Part shown: in pieces, positions 19,576 to 29,512 of the stretch | Position numbering within the stretch: the first letter of the stretch is position 1 | How the letters are laid out: each line of letters starts with the position of its first letter | Assembly (NCBI RefSeq): GCF_003382285.1 | Contig: NZ_QTJR01000008.1 | Location: 36,471-100,470, forward strand | Direction: 5' to 3' | Source of the DNA: Lysobacter soli | Lineage (GTDB): Bacteria; Pseudomonadota; Gammaproteobacteria; Xanthomonadales; Xanthomonadaceae | DNA: 64,000 nt | Program-made: the position numbers and the translations under genes | The notes under the pieces: generated by a model | What the model saw: only the letters and a program-made list of their open reading frames with translations | Databases searched by the model: none | What the model was told of the DNA's origin: nothing

Positions 19576-19944
19576 TCAGCGGGATGCGTCGTCCACGCGC
19601 AGCGTCGCCGGCGGACGCGGGCCGGGGCCCAGGCCGCGCAGCGTGACGCGCCACGTGCCGATCGCGCGCGGCTGGCCCTGTTCGGACGCCTTGAGCGTCA
19701 CGTCGAGCACCGCGTCGGGTTTGACGAAACGCACGTGCACGTCCGCATCGCCCGCATGCACGCACTGCACGTCGGGCGGGCAGCGCGAATCGTTGGCCGT
19801 ATCGACGTAGATCAGGCTCGCGCCTTCGGGCAGCGCCATGCGCCGGCCGGGGTGCAGCTGTGCCTCCACGGGCAGCGCGACATTCGGCACGCTGGCGCAG
19901 GCCGTGAGGAGCAGGGCGAACAGGGCGGGCGCGAAACGGACCAT
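19576..19944 (-). CDS. small lipoprotein of unknown function
   Basis: A 122-residue lipoprotein: signal peptide MVRFAPALFALLLTAC with lipobox LTAC (Cys16). The mature part has a Cys pair (RCPPDVQC) in a region reading DTANDSRCPPDVQCVHAGDA, which resembles small periplasmic proteins of unknown function in Xanthomonadaceae. Beta-strand-like stretches (VHVRFVKPDAVLDVTLKAS) suggest a small barrel or sandwich. It lies 83 bp upstream of pirin on the same strand. No function can be assigned. Confidence 0.7.
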   Translation of the reverse strand: MVRFAPALFALLLTACASVPNVALPVEAQLHPGRRMALPEGASLIYVDTANDSRCPPDVQCVHAGDADVHVRFVKPDAVLDVTLKASEQGQPRAIGTWRVTLRGLGPGPRPPATLRVDDASR

Positions 19945-20085
19945 GATCAGGGAATCGGGTCGGCAGGTGAACGGGACGGCGCGAGTCTAGCCGCTGCGCG
20001 CTACGGCGCGGTGATCGCCGTCGCGTGAATGAGTCGTTGAAGGGGCCGTCGCTAGAATCCGGGCAGTGCACAACGCCGGATCCCC

Positions 20086-21660
20086 ATGACACGAAAGCTG
20101 CGGTGGATCGGCCTGGCCGTGTTCCTGCTGGCGGCGGCCTCGCTGCTGTCGCTCTACAGCTACGGACGCTTCGCCCAGCGGGCGCGCGGGGCGCCGTCGC
20201 AGGCGATCGCCGCCACGACGGTGCAGACGCCGCTGGATCGCGTGATCGCGCCGATGGAGCAGGCGCATCCGGGCCAGGCGGGGCTTTCGCTGATCGCCGA
20301 CAACCTCGACGCGTTCACCGTGCGCGCGCTGACCGCGCGCGAGGCCGGGCGCAGCCTGGACCTGCAGTACTACATCTGGAAGCCGGACCTCACCGGCAAC
20401 CTGATCGTGCACGAAGTGCTGCGCGCGGCCGATCGCGGCGTTCGCGTACGGCTGCTGCTGGACGACCTGAACTCGCACAAGAAGGATTCGGTGCTGGCCG
20501 CGCTCGACCGTCATCCGAACATCGAAGTGCGCATGTTCAATCCCTCGCGCGCGCGGCAGTCGTATTTCCTGCGCGGCGTGGAGATGGTGCTGCGGATCTT
20601 CAGCCTCAACCGGCGCATGCACAACAAGGCGTGGATCGCCGACGGCCGTGTGGCCGTGGTGGGCGGTCGCAACATCGGCGACGAGTATTTCGGTGCGGCG
20701 TCGGAGTCGAACTTCCTCGATGCGGACCTTGCGGTCATCGGCGAGCCGGTGCGCGAAACCTCGCGCATCTTCGACGCGTACTGGAACAGTTCGACGGCGA
20801 TTCCGTTGTCGGAGCTGGTCGACGCCGACGAGCTGTCGCTGCAAAGGCTGCGGCGCGTGGGCGTGCTCGAATACCGGTCGAAGGACGCCAAGCCCTACAT
20901 CGAACAGCTTCGCCGTTCGCCCAGTGTCCAGGCGCTGTTGCACGGCAGTCGCGAACCGCGCTGGACGCCGAACGCACACGTCTACTCCGATCCGCCCGAG
21001 AAAGCCGAAGGCGCGCCGCGTCGCCGGAACTGGCTGATCGATGCGATCACGCCGGCGTTCACCAGCGCCGAGCGCGAGGTGTTCATCAGTTCGCCGTATT
21101 TCGTGCCCGGCGACGATGGCGTGACCGGGCTGCTGCGCATGCGCGATCGCGGCGTGCGCATCGGCATCCTGACCAATTCGCTGGCCGCGACCGACGTCGC
21201 CGCGGTGCACGGCGGTTACGCGCCGTACCGCGTGCCGCTGCTGCGCGGCGGCATCGAACTGTACGAACTCAAGGCCCAGGGACCCGGAGGCGGTCGCGCC
21301 GGCAGCGGTCTGCTGGGTTCGAAGTCGGGCGAGGCGAGCCTCCACACCAAGGCGTTCATGGTCGACGGCGACTCCGGCTTCGTCGGTTCGGTCAACTTCG
21401 ATCCGCGCTCGATCAACCTCAACACCGAGATGGGCATCCTGTTCACCGATCGCGAACTCACGCGCGAGCTGATGCGCCTGTACGCGTGGAAGATCGGCCG
21501 CGAAAACAGCTATCGCCTGTGGCTGGAGAACGGCGAGCTGCGCTGGGAGGATGCCGCCGCGAAGCCGCCGCGCACCTGGACGGAAGAACCCGATGCCGAC
21601 TGGAAGCGCCGCACGATGGCGACCGTGGCGCGCTGGCTGCCGGTAGAGTCGCAGTTGTAA
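20086..21660 (+). CDS. phospholipase D family protein, cardiolipin-synthase-C-like
   Basis: A 524-residue protein with an N-terminal membrane anchor (about residues 7-25) and two HKD motifs: His179-Lys181-Asp186 (HNKAWIADG) with GGRNIGDEYF, and His420-Lys422-Asp427 (HTKAFMVDG) with GSVNFDPRSINLNTE. The two-HKD layout and these motif extensions are those of ClsC/YmdC, which transfers phosphatidyl groups to make cardiolipin. Active sites are complete. It stands alone and ends six bases before a palindromic repeat. A related transphosphatidylase activity cannot be excluded. Confidence 0.85.
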   Translation: MTRKLRWIGLAVFLLAAASLLSLYSYGRFAQRARGAPSQAIAATTVQTPLDRVIAPMEQAHPGQAGLSLIADNLDAFTVRALTAREAGRSLDLQYYIWKPDLTGNLIVHEVLRAADRGVRVRLLLDDLNSHKKDSVLAALDRHPNIEVRMFNPSRARQSYFLRGVEMVLRIFSLNRRMHNKAWIADGRVAVVGGRNIGDEYFGAASESNFLDADLAVIGEPVRETSRIFDAYWNSSTAIPLSELVDADELSLQRLRRVGVLEYRSKDAKPYIEQLRRSPSVQALLHGSREPRWTPNAHVYSDPPEKAEGAPRRRNWLIDAITPAFTSAEREVFISSPYFVPGDDGVTGLLRMRDRGVRIGILTNSLAATDVAAVHGGYAPYRVPLLRGGIELYELKAQGPGGGRAGSGLLGSKSGEASLHTKAFMVDGDSGFVGSVNFDPRSINLNTEMGILFTDRELTRELMRLYAWKIGRENSYRLWLENGELRWEDAAAKPPRTWTEEPDADWKRRTMATVARWLPVESQL

Positions 21661-21665
21661 TGGAA

Positions 21666-21699
21666 GCCCTCCCAACGGGAGAGGGGTTGGGGTGAGGGG
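21666..21699 (-). repeat. palindromic repeat directly after the cardiolipin-synthase-like gene
   Basis: A shortened inverted copy of the 38-bp family (GCCCTCCCAACGGGAGAGGG, then GTTGGGGTGAGGGG) beginning six bases after the stop codon. Like the copy after the aminopeptidase gene, it would form the mRNA 3' end. Confidence 0.7.
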
Positions 21700-21768
21700 T
21701 AACGGAGTCCTGACGATAAACAGGCAGTGCATCGCTGCACTGCGAGTTTTCGAACTCGTCCCTCCGTT

Positions 21769-21812
21769 GCCCCTCATCCGCCCTTCGGGCACCTTCTCCC
21801 GCAGGGAGAAGA
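21769..21812. repeat. second palindromic repeat type (CCCTCATCCGCCCTTCGGGC)
   Basis: CCCCTCATCCGCCCTTCGGG followed by CACCTTCTCCCGCAGGGAGA forms two adjacent small hairpins. It resembles the 38-bp family in its CCCCTCA start but differs in the core; only one copy is seen in the window. It lies between convergent genes. Confidence 0.55.
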
Positions 21813-21824
21813 AAACAGCAGACG

Positions 21825-22355
21825 CTATTGCCTCGCCACGTCCAGCACCGCACGCCCCGACGCGTCGATCCGAACCGTCATCAACCGGTCGTACTCCACT
21901 TCGCTCATCGGCGCGACGTCGCACGAACACAACGCGGCGGCGATATCCGGCACCGTGTTGCTATGGCCGACGACCAACACCGTCTGGCCCGCATGCCGCT
22001 GCTTCAATTGCGCGGCGAACTCCGACGCCGGCAGCTTCGCGTCGTACTCGATCAGCGGCAAACCGTGTTCCTGCGCCGTCGGCGTCGCGGTCTGGCGCGT
22101 GCGCAGGAAGGGCGTGGTGTAGACCGCGATCACCGGCATCGACGACAACCGCTTCGCCAGCGCCTGCGCACGCGCGTGGCCCGCATCGGTCAGCGGCGGA
22201 TCCTTCGAGCCATCGGGCACCTTTTCGGCGTGACGCACGATCACGAACGTCATCGACGCATCGGCCGCAGGCGTCGCGTGTGGCGCGGACGCGCATGCGG
22301 ACAGCAGCGACAGACACGACGTCAGGAACAAGGCGGTGAGCGGCATCTTCTTCAT
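21825..22355 (-). CDS. histidine phosphatase family lipoprotein
   Basis: A 176-residue lipoprotein (lipobox LSAC, Cys21) with a phosphoglycerate-mutase/SixA-like domain. The catalytic RHAE motif is at 41-44 (Arg41, His42), the second Arg is in RTRQTA, and the second His is in VVGHSNTVP. Such enzymes hydrolyse phosphate esters through a phosphohistidine. The lipid anchor places it in the periplasm. It is 20 bp after mfd on the same strand, so readthrough is likely, though the functions look unrelated. Start at 22355 is set by the signal peptide. Confidence 0.85.
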   Translation of the reverse strand: MKKMPLTALFLTSCLSLLSACASAPHATPAADASMTFVIVRHAEKVPDGSKDPPLTDAGHARAQALAKRLSSMPVIAVYTTPFLRTRQTATPTAQEHGLPLIEYDAKLPASEFAAQLKQRHAGQTVLVVGHSNTVPDIAAALCSCDVAPMSEVEYDRLMTVRIDASGRAVLDVARQ

Positions 22356-22375
22356 GCCGCCCACCTTAGCCGACC

Positions 22376-25300
22376 TCACGCGGCCGGCTGAAGTGCCGTG
22401 AGGATGCCCTTGGCGGCCAGCACGCGCGAGGATGCATCGGGCAGGTCCAGCGTCATGCGCAGCTTGTCGGGACCTTCCATCCTGTAGAGCTTCGGCTGAC
22501 CCTGGATCAGGCGGATGATCGCCATCGGATCGACATTGGGTTTCTCGACGAAATGCACGCGTCCGCCGGTTTCGCCAAGGTCGAGCTTGCGGATGCCCAG
22601 CTCCGTCGCGCGCAGCTTGAGCTCGGCCACCGCGAACATGTACTTGGCGGGGTCGGGCAGCAGGCCGAAGCGGTCGATCATCTCCACCTGCAACTCGCGC
22701 AGTTCGTCCGTGTCGCGCGCGCCGCTGATGCGCTTGTACAGCGTCAGGCGCGTGTGCACGTCGGGCAGGTAGTCGTCGGGAATGAGCGCTGGAATGCGCA
22801 GCTCGACTTCCGCGCCGCGCGCCTCGACCATGTCCACGTCCGGCAGCTTGCCCTGGCGGATCGAGCGCACCGCGCGTTCGAGCAATTCCGTGTAGAGGCT
22901 GAAGCCGACTTCCGCCATCTGGCCGCTCTGTTCCTCGCCCAGCAGTTCGCCGGCGCCGCGGATTTCCAGGTCGTGCGTGGCCAGCGTGAAGCCCGCGCCG
23001 AGCTCGTCCATCGCCGCGATCGCATCCAGTCGCTTGCGTGCATCGTCGGTCATCGCCTTGCGATCGGGCACGACGAGGTACGCATACGCGCGGTGGTGCG
23101 AACGGCCCACGCGGCCGCGAAGCTGGTGCAGCTGCGCCAGGCCGAAGCGGTCGGCGCGGTTGATGATGATCGTGTTCGCGTTGGGGATGTCGATGCCCGA
23201 TTCGATGATCGTCGTCGACAGCAGCACGTTGTAGCGCTGCTTGTGGAAGTCGAGCATCACGCGTTCGAGTTCGCGCTCGGGCATCTGCCCATGCGCCACG
23301 CCGATGCGCGCTTCGGGTACCAGTTCCTGCAACTCGCGCTGCATGCGGCCGATGCTTTCCACGTCGTTGTGCAGGAAATACACCTGGCCACCGCGCGACA
23401 GCTCGCGCTGGAACGCCTCGCGCAGCTGCATGTCGTCCCACGGCACAACGAAGGTCTGCACGGCAAGGCGGTGCGCTGGAGGCGTCGCGATGATCGACAG
23501 GTCGCGCAGTCCGGCCATCGCCATGTTGAGCGTGCGCGGGATCGGCGTCGCGGTGAGCGTGAGCAGGTGCACGTTCGCGCGCAGGGCCTTGAGCGCTTCC
23601 TTCTGGCGCACGCCGAAGCGCTGCTCCTCGTCGACGATGACCGCGCCGAGATCCTTGAAGCGCACGTCCTTCTGCAGCAGGCGGTGCGTGCCGACGATCA
23701 CGTCGATCGTGCCGTCGGCGACCTTCGCAAGTTCCGCCTCGATTTCCTTCTTGGTCTTGAACCGCGAAAGCACCTCGACCCTGATCGGCCAGTCGGCGAA
23801 GCGGTCGCGGAAGTTGCGGTAGTGCTGTTCGGCCAGCAGCGTCGTCGGCACGAGCACCGCGACCTGCTTGCCGCCCATCGCGGTGGTGAATGCGGCGCGC
23901 ACGGCGACTTCGGTCTTGCCGAATCCGACGTCGCCGCAGACCACGCGGTCCATCGGCTGGCTGGAGGCGAGGTCGCGGATCACCGCTTCGATGGCCGCAT
24001 GCTGGTCGGGCGTTTCCTCGAACGGGAACGCCGCCGCGAACGGCTCGTACACCGCGCGATCGACGTCGATAGCGAGCCCCGCGCGCGCCTGCCGCTTGGC
24101 CTGGATTTCCAGCAGTTCCGCCGCGACGTCGCGCACCTTTTCCGCGGCCTTGCGCTTGGCCTTGGTCCACTGCTCGCCGCCGAGTGAATGCAGCGGCGCG
24201 GTTTCCTCCGACGCGCCGGAATAACGGTTGATCAGGTGCAGCTGCGCGACCGGCACGTACAGGCGGTCGCCCTTGGCGTACTCGATTTCCAGGTATTCGG
24301 CCGGCATGCCGCCGGCTTCCAGCGTCACCAGTCCGCGATAGCGGCCCACGCCGTGGTCTTCGTGGACGATCGGCGCGCCTTCGGTGAGTTCGCCCAGATC
24401 CTTGATGATCGCTTCGGGTTCGCGCCCGACGCGACGTCGGCGACGCGGTTGGCTCGCGCGCTCGGGGAACAGCTGGCGTTCGGTGAGCACGACGAACGCC
24501 GGCTCGGTGATCGCGAAACCGTCGTCGAGCGGCGCGACGGCAATGGAGAATCGCGATGTGTCGTTCGCGAGGAACGCCGGGAAATCCGCGACGACCTCCG
24601 GCTTCAATGCGCCGGCTTGCAGGATTTCCAGCAGCGCTTCGCGACGTCCCGGCGAGTCGGCCGCCACCAGCACGCGGCCCGGGTAGCTGGACAGGAACGA
24701 CGTGAGCGCATCGGCCGGGGCGTGATCGCGCGCGGCGACGGGCAGGGACGGTGCCGGCTGGTCGCCGAGCGCGCTCGCGCGTTCGCGCTGCGCGTGGCCT
24801 TCTCCGCAGACTTCCACGCGAGCACCGGCATTGAGGCGCTCGCGCAATGCGTCCGGCGGCAGGTACAGCGCGTCGGGCGGAAGCAGCGGGCGTTCGAGGT
24901 CGTGGCGGCGCTGCTCGTAACGCTCACCCGTATGCGTCCAGAACTGGTCGGCCGCCTCCATCGCACCGTCGGCGATCACCGGCAGCGTGTCCGCGTCGAG
25001 GTAGTCGAACAGCGTGGACGTCGTATCGAAGAACAGCGGCAGGTAGTACTCGATGCCGGGGGGCGCGAGGCCGGCCTTCAAATCCTGGTAGAGCGCGCTT
25101 CGGCGCGTGTCCAGGTCGAAGCGGTCGCGCAGTGCGTCGAGCGCGCGCTTGAGCGCCGCATCGCTGAGCGGCACTTCGCGGCCCGGCAGCAGGTGCACGG
25201 CGTCGATCTTCTCAAGCGAGCGCTGCGATTCCGGATCGAACGCGCGGATGGTTTCGATCTCGTCGTCCAGCAGCTCGACGCGGAACGGCTGGTCGGCGCC

Positions 25301-25846
25301 CATCGGGTACACATCGAGCAAGCCGCCACGCACGGCGAAATCGCCCGGATCGAGCACCTGCGGCACATGGCGATAGCCGGCCGATTCGAGGCGGCGCTTT
25401 TCGGCGTCCAGATCCAGCCGTTGCCCGGTCCTCACGTCGAAACTGCCGCCGACCACGTGCTTGAGCGGGGCCAGGCGCTGCAGCAGCGTCTGCACCGGCA
25501 CGATCACGATGCCGCGCTTGAGCGTGGGCAGGCGATGCAGTGCGGCCAGGCGCTGGCTGACGATGTCCGGGTGCGGGCTGAAGACGTCGTAGGGCAGGGT
25601 TTCCCAGTCGGGGAAGCCGATCACCGGCAGCCCGGTCTGCTGCGCGCCCAGGAGCGTGTGCAGGTCGGATTCGAGCTGGTGTGCGCCCTGGTTGTCGCGC
25701 GCGACGACCAGCAGCGGCGCGCCATGGGCGGACGCCGCGGCGGCGACGTGGAACGCCAGCGCGGACGGCGAGGCCGGCGCGCGCCACCAGGCGCGCTGCT
25801 GGCCGGTTTTCGGCAGGGGAGGCGTGGGGATTGCGGATTTGCGCAT
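22376..25846 (-). CDS. mfd: transcription-repair coupling factor
   Basis: A 1156-residue ATPase that removes stalled RNA polymerase and recruits UvrA. Visible in order: UvrB-like N-terminal modules (about 1-330), the RNA-polymerase interaction (CarD-like) domain around LTEGAPIVHEDHGVGRYRGL, and a RecG-like translocase with Walker A GDVGFGKTEVA, DEEQ box (IVDEEQRFG) and motif VI region QLRGRVGRS, then a TRCF C-terminal domain. Length is normal for the start chosen at 25846 (MRKSAIPTPP); the frame extends further upstream toward the divergent ohrR promoter without a better start. It is cotranscribed at most with the phosphatase gene behind it. Confidence 0.96.
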   Translation of the reverse strand: MRKSAIPTPPLPKTGQQRAWWRAPASPSALAFHVAAAASAHGAPLLVVARDNQGAHQLESDLHTLLGAQQTGLPVIGFPDWETLPYDVFSPHPDIVSQRLAALHRLPTLKRGIVIVPVQTLLQRLAPLKHVVGGSFDVRTGQRLDLDAEKRRLESAGYRHVPQVLDPGDFAVRGGLLDVYPMGADQPFRVELLDDEIETIRAFDPESQRSLEKIDAVHLLPGREVPLSDAALKRALDALRDRFDLDTRRSALYQDLKAGLAPPGIEYYLPLFFDTTSTLFDYLDADTLPVIADGAMEAADQFWTHTGERYEQRRHDLERPLLPPDALYLPPDALRERLNAGARVEVCGEGHAQRERASALGDQPAPSLPVAARDHAPADALTSFLSSYPGRVLVAADSPGRREALLEILQAGALKPEVVADFPAFLANDTSRFSIAVAPLDDGFAITEPAFVVLTERQLFPERASQPRRRRRVGREPEAIIKDLGELTEGAPIVHEDHGVGRYRGLVTLEAGGMPAEYLEIEYAKGDRLYVPVAQLHLINRYSGASEETAPLHSLGGEQWTKAKRKAAEKVRDVAAELLEIQAKRQARAGLAIDVDRAVYEPFAAAFPFEETPDQHAAIEAVIRDLASSQPMDRVVCGDVGFGKTEVAVRAAFTTAMGGKQVAVLVPTTLLAEQHYRNFRDRFADWPIRVEVLSRFKTKKEIEAELAKVADGTIDVIVGTHRLLQKDVRFKDLGAVIVDEEQRFGVRQKEALKALRANVHLLTLTATPIPRTLNMAMAGLRDLSIIATPPAHRLAVQTFVVPWDDMQLREAFQRELSRGGQVYFLHNDVESIGRMQRELQELVPEARIGVAHGQMPERELERVMLDFHKQRYNVLLSTTIIESGIDIPNANTIIINRADRFGLAQLHQLRGRVGRSHHRAYAYLVVPDRKAMTDDARKRLDAIAAMDELGAGFTLATHDLEIRGAGELLGEEQSGQMAEVGFSLYTELLERAVRSIRQGKLPDVDMVEARGAEVELRIPALIPDDYLPDVHTRLTLYKRISGARDTDELRELQVEMIDRFGLLPDPAKYMFAVAELKLRATELGIRKLDLGETGGRVHFVEKPNVDPMAIIRLIQGQPKLYRMEGPDKLRMTLDLPDASSRVLAAKGILTALQPAA

Positions 25847-26024
25847 CGGGAAGGCGTGGGGCGTCCGGAAAGCGAAAACAAGACCAGCGCCGGAAGCGTG
25901 CCTCCCAGCGCAAAGAGCCCGCATTTTACGGGACATGCGGATGAAGGCCGTTCGGGCGGGTCGCCGACGGGCCGGTACCGGATCGCAGCGTTGTGTGAGT
26001 GCGCGTAATATCGCTTGCAATTAG

Positions 26025-26036
26025 ATAGCGCGCTAT
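26025..26036. promoter_or_regulatory. OhrR operator candidate upstream of ohrR
   Basis: A perfect 12-bp palindrome ATAGCGCGCTAT lies 15 bp before the ohrR ATG, within TTAGATAGCGCGCTATGTAA. The same TAG-N4-CTA core recurs twice before ohr (26557-26582). Recurrence at both genes of a known regulon pair suggests the OhrR binding site, autorepressing ohrR. Confidence 0.6.
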
Positions 26037-26051
26037 GTAAAGTTCCGACCC

Positions 26052-26522
<471 letters not shown>

Positions 26523-26556
26523 GTCCGCCGCGCGACACTTCGCTCTATCAAATAAG

Positions 26557-26582
26557 TAGTGCGCTATGAAGTAGCGGGCTAT
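26557..26582. promoter_or_regulatory. OhrR operator candidates upstream of ohr (two half-similar sites)
   Basis: TAGTGCGCTA (26557-26566) and TAGCGGGCTA (26572-26581) are 15 bp apart and each matches the TAGCGCGCTA palindrome upstream of ohrR with one mismatch. They lie 57-82 bp before the ohr ATG, in a suitable position for repression. Confidence 0.55.
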
Positions 26583-26638
26583 CTATGTAGTCGGCCAGTC
26601 GGCCGCCCACGTTCCACCCCACAACCAGGAGCCATCCC

Positions 26639-27064
26639 ATGTCCCTCGATCAGGTCCTCTACACCGCCCACGCCACGTCCACCGGTGGCCGCGACGGCCG
26701 TTCCGTCTCCTCCGACAAGGTGCTCGACGTCAAGCTCGCCACGCCGCGCGAACTCGGCGGCGCGGGCGGCGAGGGCACGAACCCCGAGCAGCTGTTCGCC
26801 GCGGGTTACTCGGCCTGCTTCCTCGGCGCGCTGAAGTTCGTCGCGGGCAAGGAGAAGATCGCGCTCCCCGCCGATGCGAGCATCGACGCCGCCGTCGGCA
26901 TCGGCCCGCTGCCGACCGGTTTCGGCATCCAGGCCGAGTTGAAGATCTCACTGCCGGGCCTGCCGCGCGAACAGGCCGAAGCGCTTGTGCAGAAGGCGCA
27001 CCAGGTCTGCCCGTACTCGAACGCGACCCGCGGCAACATCGACGTGACGCTGACCGTCGTCTGA
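26639..27064 (+). CDS. ohr: organic hydroperoxide resistance protein
   Basis: A 141-residue OsmC/Ohr-family thiol peroxidase that reduces fatty-acid and other organic hydroperoxides with lipoyl-protein electrons. Catalytic Cys60 ([10 protein letters not shown]) and Cys124 ([13 protein letters not shown]) are both present; the latter motif distinguishes Ohr from OsmC. Its RBS region contains AGGAG nine bases before the ATG. It forms a regulon with ohrR immediately upstream on the same strand, separated by operator-like repeats. Confidence 0.97.
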   Translation: MSLDQVLYTAHATSTGGRDGRSVSSDKVLDVKLATPRELGGAGGEGTNPEQLFAAGYSACFLGALKFVAGKEKIALPADASIDAAVGIGPLPTGFGIQAELKISLPGLPREQAEALVQKAHQVCPYSNATRGNIDVTLTVV

Positions 27065-27138
27065 TCGCACGAGGAAGCGCGGCGCGGGCGTCCAGCCCGC
27101 GTCGCGCGTGCCCCCTCGCTACCGGAATGAAGCGGGCC

Positions 27139-28191
27139 TCACGGCCTGGCTTCGAACACCAGGTTGAACGGCGTCTGCGTCGCGCGGCGGAAACGCGTGA
27201 AGCCGGCGTCCGTCATCACCTTGCGCAGCCGCGCCTCGCCGGCCTGCGCCCCAAGCGCCGGGCCGTTTCGCGCCAGCGACACCGGCACGCAGATCTGCGA
27301 CGACGCGCCGTAGTACACGCGGCCGACGGGATTGAGGTTCTCCGCCACGCTATCGCCGGCGAAGGGCTCCACCAGCATGCAGGTGCCGTCGGGTTTCAGC
27401 GCCTGCAACGCGTGCCGCGCAGCGCCGACCGGGTCGGCCATGTCGTGCAGGCAGTCGAAGAAGCAGATCAGGTCGAAGTCCCTCTCGGTGTAGCCCGTGG
27501 CGTCGGCTGCCTCGAATCGCGCATTGGTCGCGCCGGCCTGCTTCGCGCGCTCGCGGGCGACGTCGATCGACGGTACGTGGTAGTCGAAACCAAAGAAGGT
27601 CGAGTTCGGGAACGCGCGCGCCATCAGCGAGGTGCTGGCGCCGTGGCCGCAGCCCACGTCGGCGGCCTTGCCGCCCGCGCGCAGCTTGTCGACGACGCCG
27701 TTAAGCGCCGGCAGCCATTCGGTCACCAGGTGCGCGTTGTAGCCGGCGCGGAAGAAGCGCTCGGTGCCATGGAACAGGCAGGGATGGTGCTCGCCCCATT
27801 CCATGCCCTGGCCCGTGCGGAAATTCGCCTTGGTCTTCTCCAGCGCGTGGAAGGTCGCTTCCACGATGGAATACGCGCCGGGCAGATCGACCGGCCCGCC
27901 CGGATCGGCCAGGCACAGCGCCTGCTCGGCACTGAGCGAGTACGTATCGCTCGCGCGGTCGTAGTCGACGTACCCGCCCGCAGCCTGGTTGCCGAGCCAC
28001 TCGCGGATGTAGCGCTCGTTGGTGCCGGTATGGCGGGCGAGGTCGGCCGCGTTCATGGGCTTTTCGGCGAGTGCGCGGTACAGGCCGAGCTGGTCGCCCA
28101 CGAGCATGAGTGTGGCGCTCATCGCCGCGCCGAGGTCGCCCACGGCCTGGCCGAGGAACTGGTTGAGGCGGTCTTCGTTGATGGCGTTCAT
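27139..28191 (-). CDS. SAM-dependent methyltransferase with N-terminal winged helix (Rv2258c-like)
   Basis: A 350-residue enzyme. The N-terminal part (about 1-100; LGLYRALAEKPMNAADLARH, then NERYIREWLGNQAAGGYVDY) is the winged-helix dimerisation domain usual in this family; the SAM-binding domain starts at AADVGCGHGAS and has an acidic loop GFDYHVPS and the strand DLICFFDCLHDM. It is close in layout to Mycobacterium Rv2258c and O-methyltransferase-like proteins. Substrate unknown. It is monocistronic as far as can be seen, convergent with ohr. Confidence 0.85.
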   Translation of the reverse strand: MNAINEDRLNQFLGQAVGDLGAAMSATLMLVGDQLGLYRALAEKPMNAADLARHTGTNERYIREWLGNQAAGGYVDYDRASDTYSLSAEQALCLADPGGPVDLPGAYSIVEATFHALEKTKANFRTGQGMEWGEHHPCLFHGTERFFRAGYNAHLVTEWLPALNGVVDKLRAGGKAADVGCGHGASTSLMARAFPNSTFFGFDYHVPSIDVARERAKQAGATNARFEAADATGYTERDFDLICFFDCLHDMADPVGAARHALQALKPDGTCMLVEPFAGDSVAENLNPVGRVYYGASSQICVPVSLARNGPALGAQAGEARLRKVMTDAGFTRFRRATQTPFNLVFEARP

Positions 28192-28395
28192 CGCTGCAGT
28201 CCCGGAAACGATCCTTCCGTGGACGGACGCGGTTGTGCCTGCCGCAAGGCCCCCCGGTCGTTGTTTTACAACGCGATGGCCCGGGCGGGACGGTCACTTC
28301 CGGCCGCTTGTCGCGCAAGCGCCTGTTCACGGGCCGAGCGCATGCTCGCGTCGGATCACGTATTGGGCTGCGGCCCGACCTGCGCCGCGAGGCGA

Positions 28396-28959
28396 TCAGG
28401 CGGCCTTGGGCTTCAGGTCCAGCCGTACGCGGATGAGCCCGGCGGCATCCTCGCCGCTGCGCTCGAAACCCAGCGACTCGGCGAGCGAGAGCATCGCCTG
28501 GTTGTGCTCGAACACGTCGCCATACACGCAGTCGAGCTTCTTGCCGCGCGCCCACTTCACCAGCCGGGTCATCAGATAGCGGCCCAGTCCCATGTTCGCC
28601 ACGTAATGACTGACCAGGATGGCGAACCCGGCATCCCGGCCGTTGTCGTCGACCGAGATGCGCGCGACCGCGCCGATCAACGCCTCGCCGGGCGGCAGAG
28701 GCTCGGCCGCGACGAGGGCGAACTCGTTCTTGGGGTTGATGCGGGTCATCCGCTCGGCCGCTTCAGGCGTCATTTCCGCCAAGGCGTCGCGCTGGATGCC
28801 GGAGGAAAAGCGCTGGCGCACCTCCTCCGGCTGGAGCAGGGAGAAGCTGGCGCGAATGGGTTCTGCGTCTTCCGGACGGATCGGACGAATCAATACTTCG
28901 CGTCCGTTGGGAAGACGCATCCTTTCGTGCCAGGGCGGGAGTCGTTCGCGCGCGGCCAT
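28396..28959 (-). CDS. GNAT family N-acetyltransferase
   Basis: A 187-residue acetyltransferase. The N-terminal stretch LPNGREVLIRPIRPEDAEPI resembles the GNAT domain of Pat/PatZ lysine acetyltransferases. The acetyl-CoA loop is NMGLGRYLMTRLVKWA (an R/Q-x-x-G-x-G/A-like site), followed by GDVFEHNQAMLSLAESLGFE. As a single-domain form it may acetylate a protein lysine such as in acetyl-CoA synthetase, but this is not certain. The start at 28959 is preferred; an ATG six codons upstream is possible. It is divergent from the YjbR gene by 64 bp. Confidence 0.8.
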   Translation of the reverse strand: MAARERLPPWHERMRLPNGREVLIRPIRPEDAEPIRASFSLLQPEEVRQRFSSGIQRDALAEMTPEAAERMTRINPKNEFALVAAEPLPPGEALIGAVARISVDDNGRDAGFAILVSHYVANMGLGRYLMTRLVKWARGKKLDCVYGDVFEHNQAMLSLAESLGFERSGEDAAGLIRVRLDLKPKAA

Positions 28960-29023
28960 GGACGGATATTGGCACACTGCCCGTATTCACATTCTTCACG
29001 GGGACAGCCCCGGGGACAGGGCG

Positions 29024-29383
29024 ATGGATCAGGCGGGATTGCGGGACTGGGTGGGCGGCTGGCCGGGCGTGGAAGCCTCGATCAAATGGGGCGAGGACCT
29101 GGTCTTCTCGGTGGCCGGGAAGATGTTCTGCGTGACGCGTGCCGATCAAGCAGGGGCACACGGCGCGGGCGCGGTGAGCTTCAAGGTCGAGGACGACCGC
29201 TTCCTGGAACTGACCGAGCGCCCCGGCTTCCAGCCGGCGCCGTACCTGGCGCGTTCGCATTGGGTGATGGTGGAAGAGCCCGGCCGCCTCCCACCGGGCG
29301 AACTGCGCGCGCTGCTGCGCCGCAGTTACGAACTGGTCCGGGAAAAGCTGCCGAAGAAGACGCAGCGCGAACTCGCCGACTGA
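29024..29383 (+). CDS. MmcQ/YjbR family protein
   Basis: A 119-residue DUF419 protein with a double-wing fold resembling MotA C-terminal and CyaY-like DNA-binding domains. Family features are KWGEDLVFSVAGKMFCVTR, SFKVEDDRFLELTERPGFQP and the C-terminal ELRALLRRSYELVREKLPKK. The start at 29024 is preceded by GGGGACAGG. Cellular role is not known for the family. It is encoded alone between a GNAT gene and a cation transporter. Confidence 0.88.
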   Translation: MDQAGLRDWVGGWPGVEASIKWGEDLVFSVAGKMFCVTRADQAGAHGAGAVSFKVEDDRFLELTERPGFQPAPYLARSHWVMVEEPGRLPPGELRALLRRSYELVREKLPKKTQRELAD

Positions 29384-29512
29384 CATGCTGGCGGCGAGGT
29401 CGCGGTCTTGACGAAGCGCACACCCCGCGCCTGCATCGGCGCCACATGCCCCGGTGCTAGACTCGCGCCGCTTCGACGCACTCATCGATCCACACTTCTT
29501 TAAGGACGACGC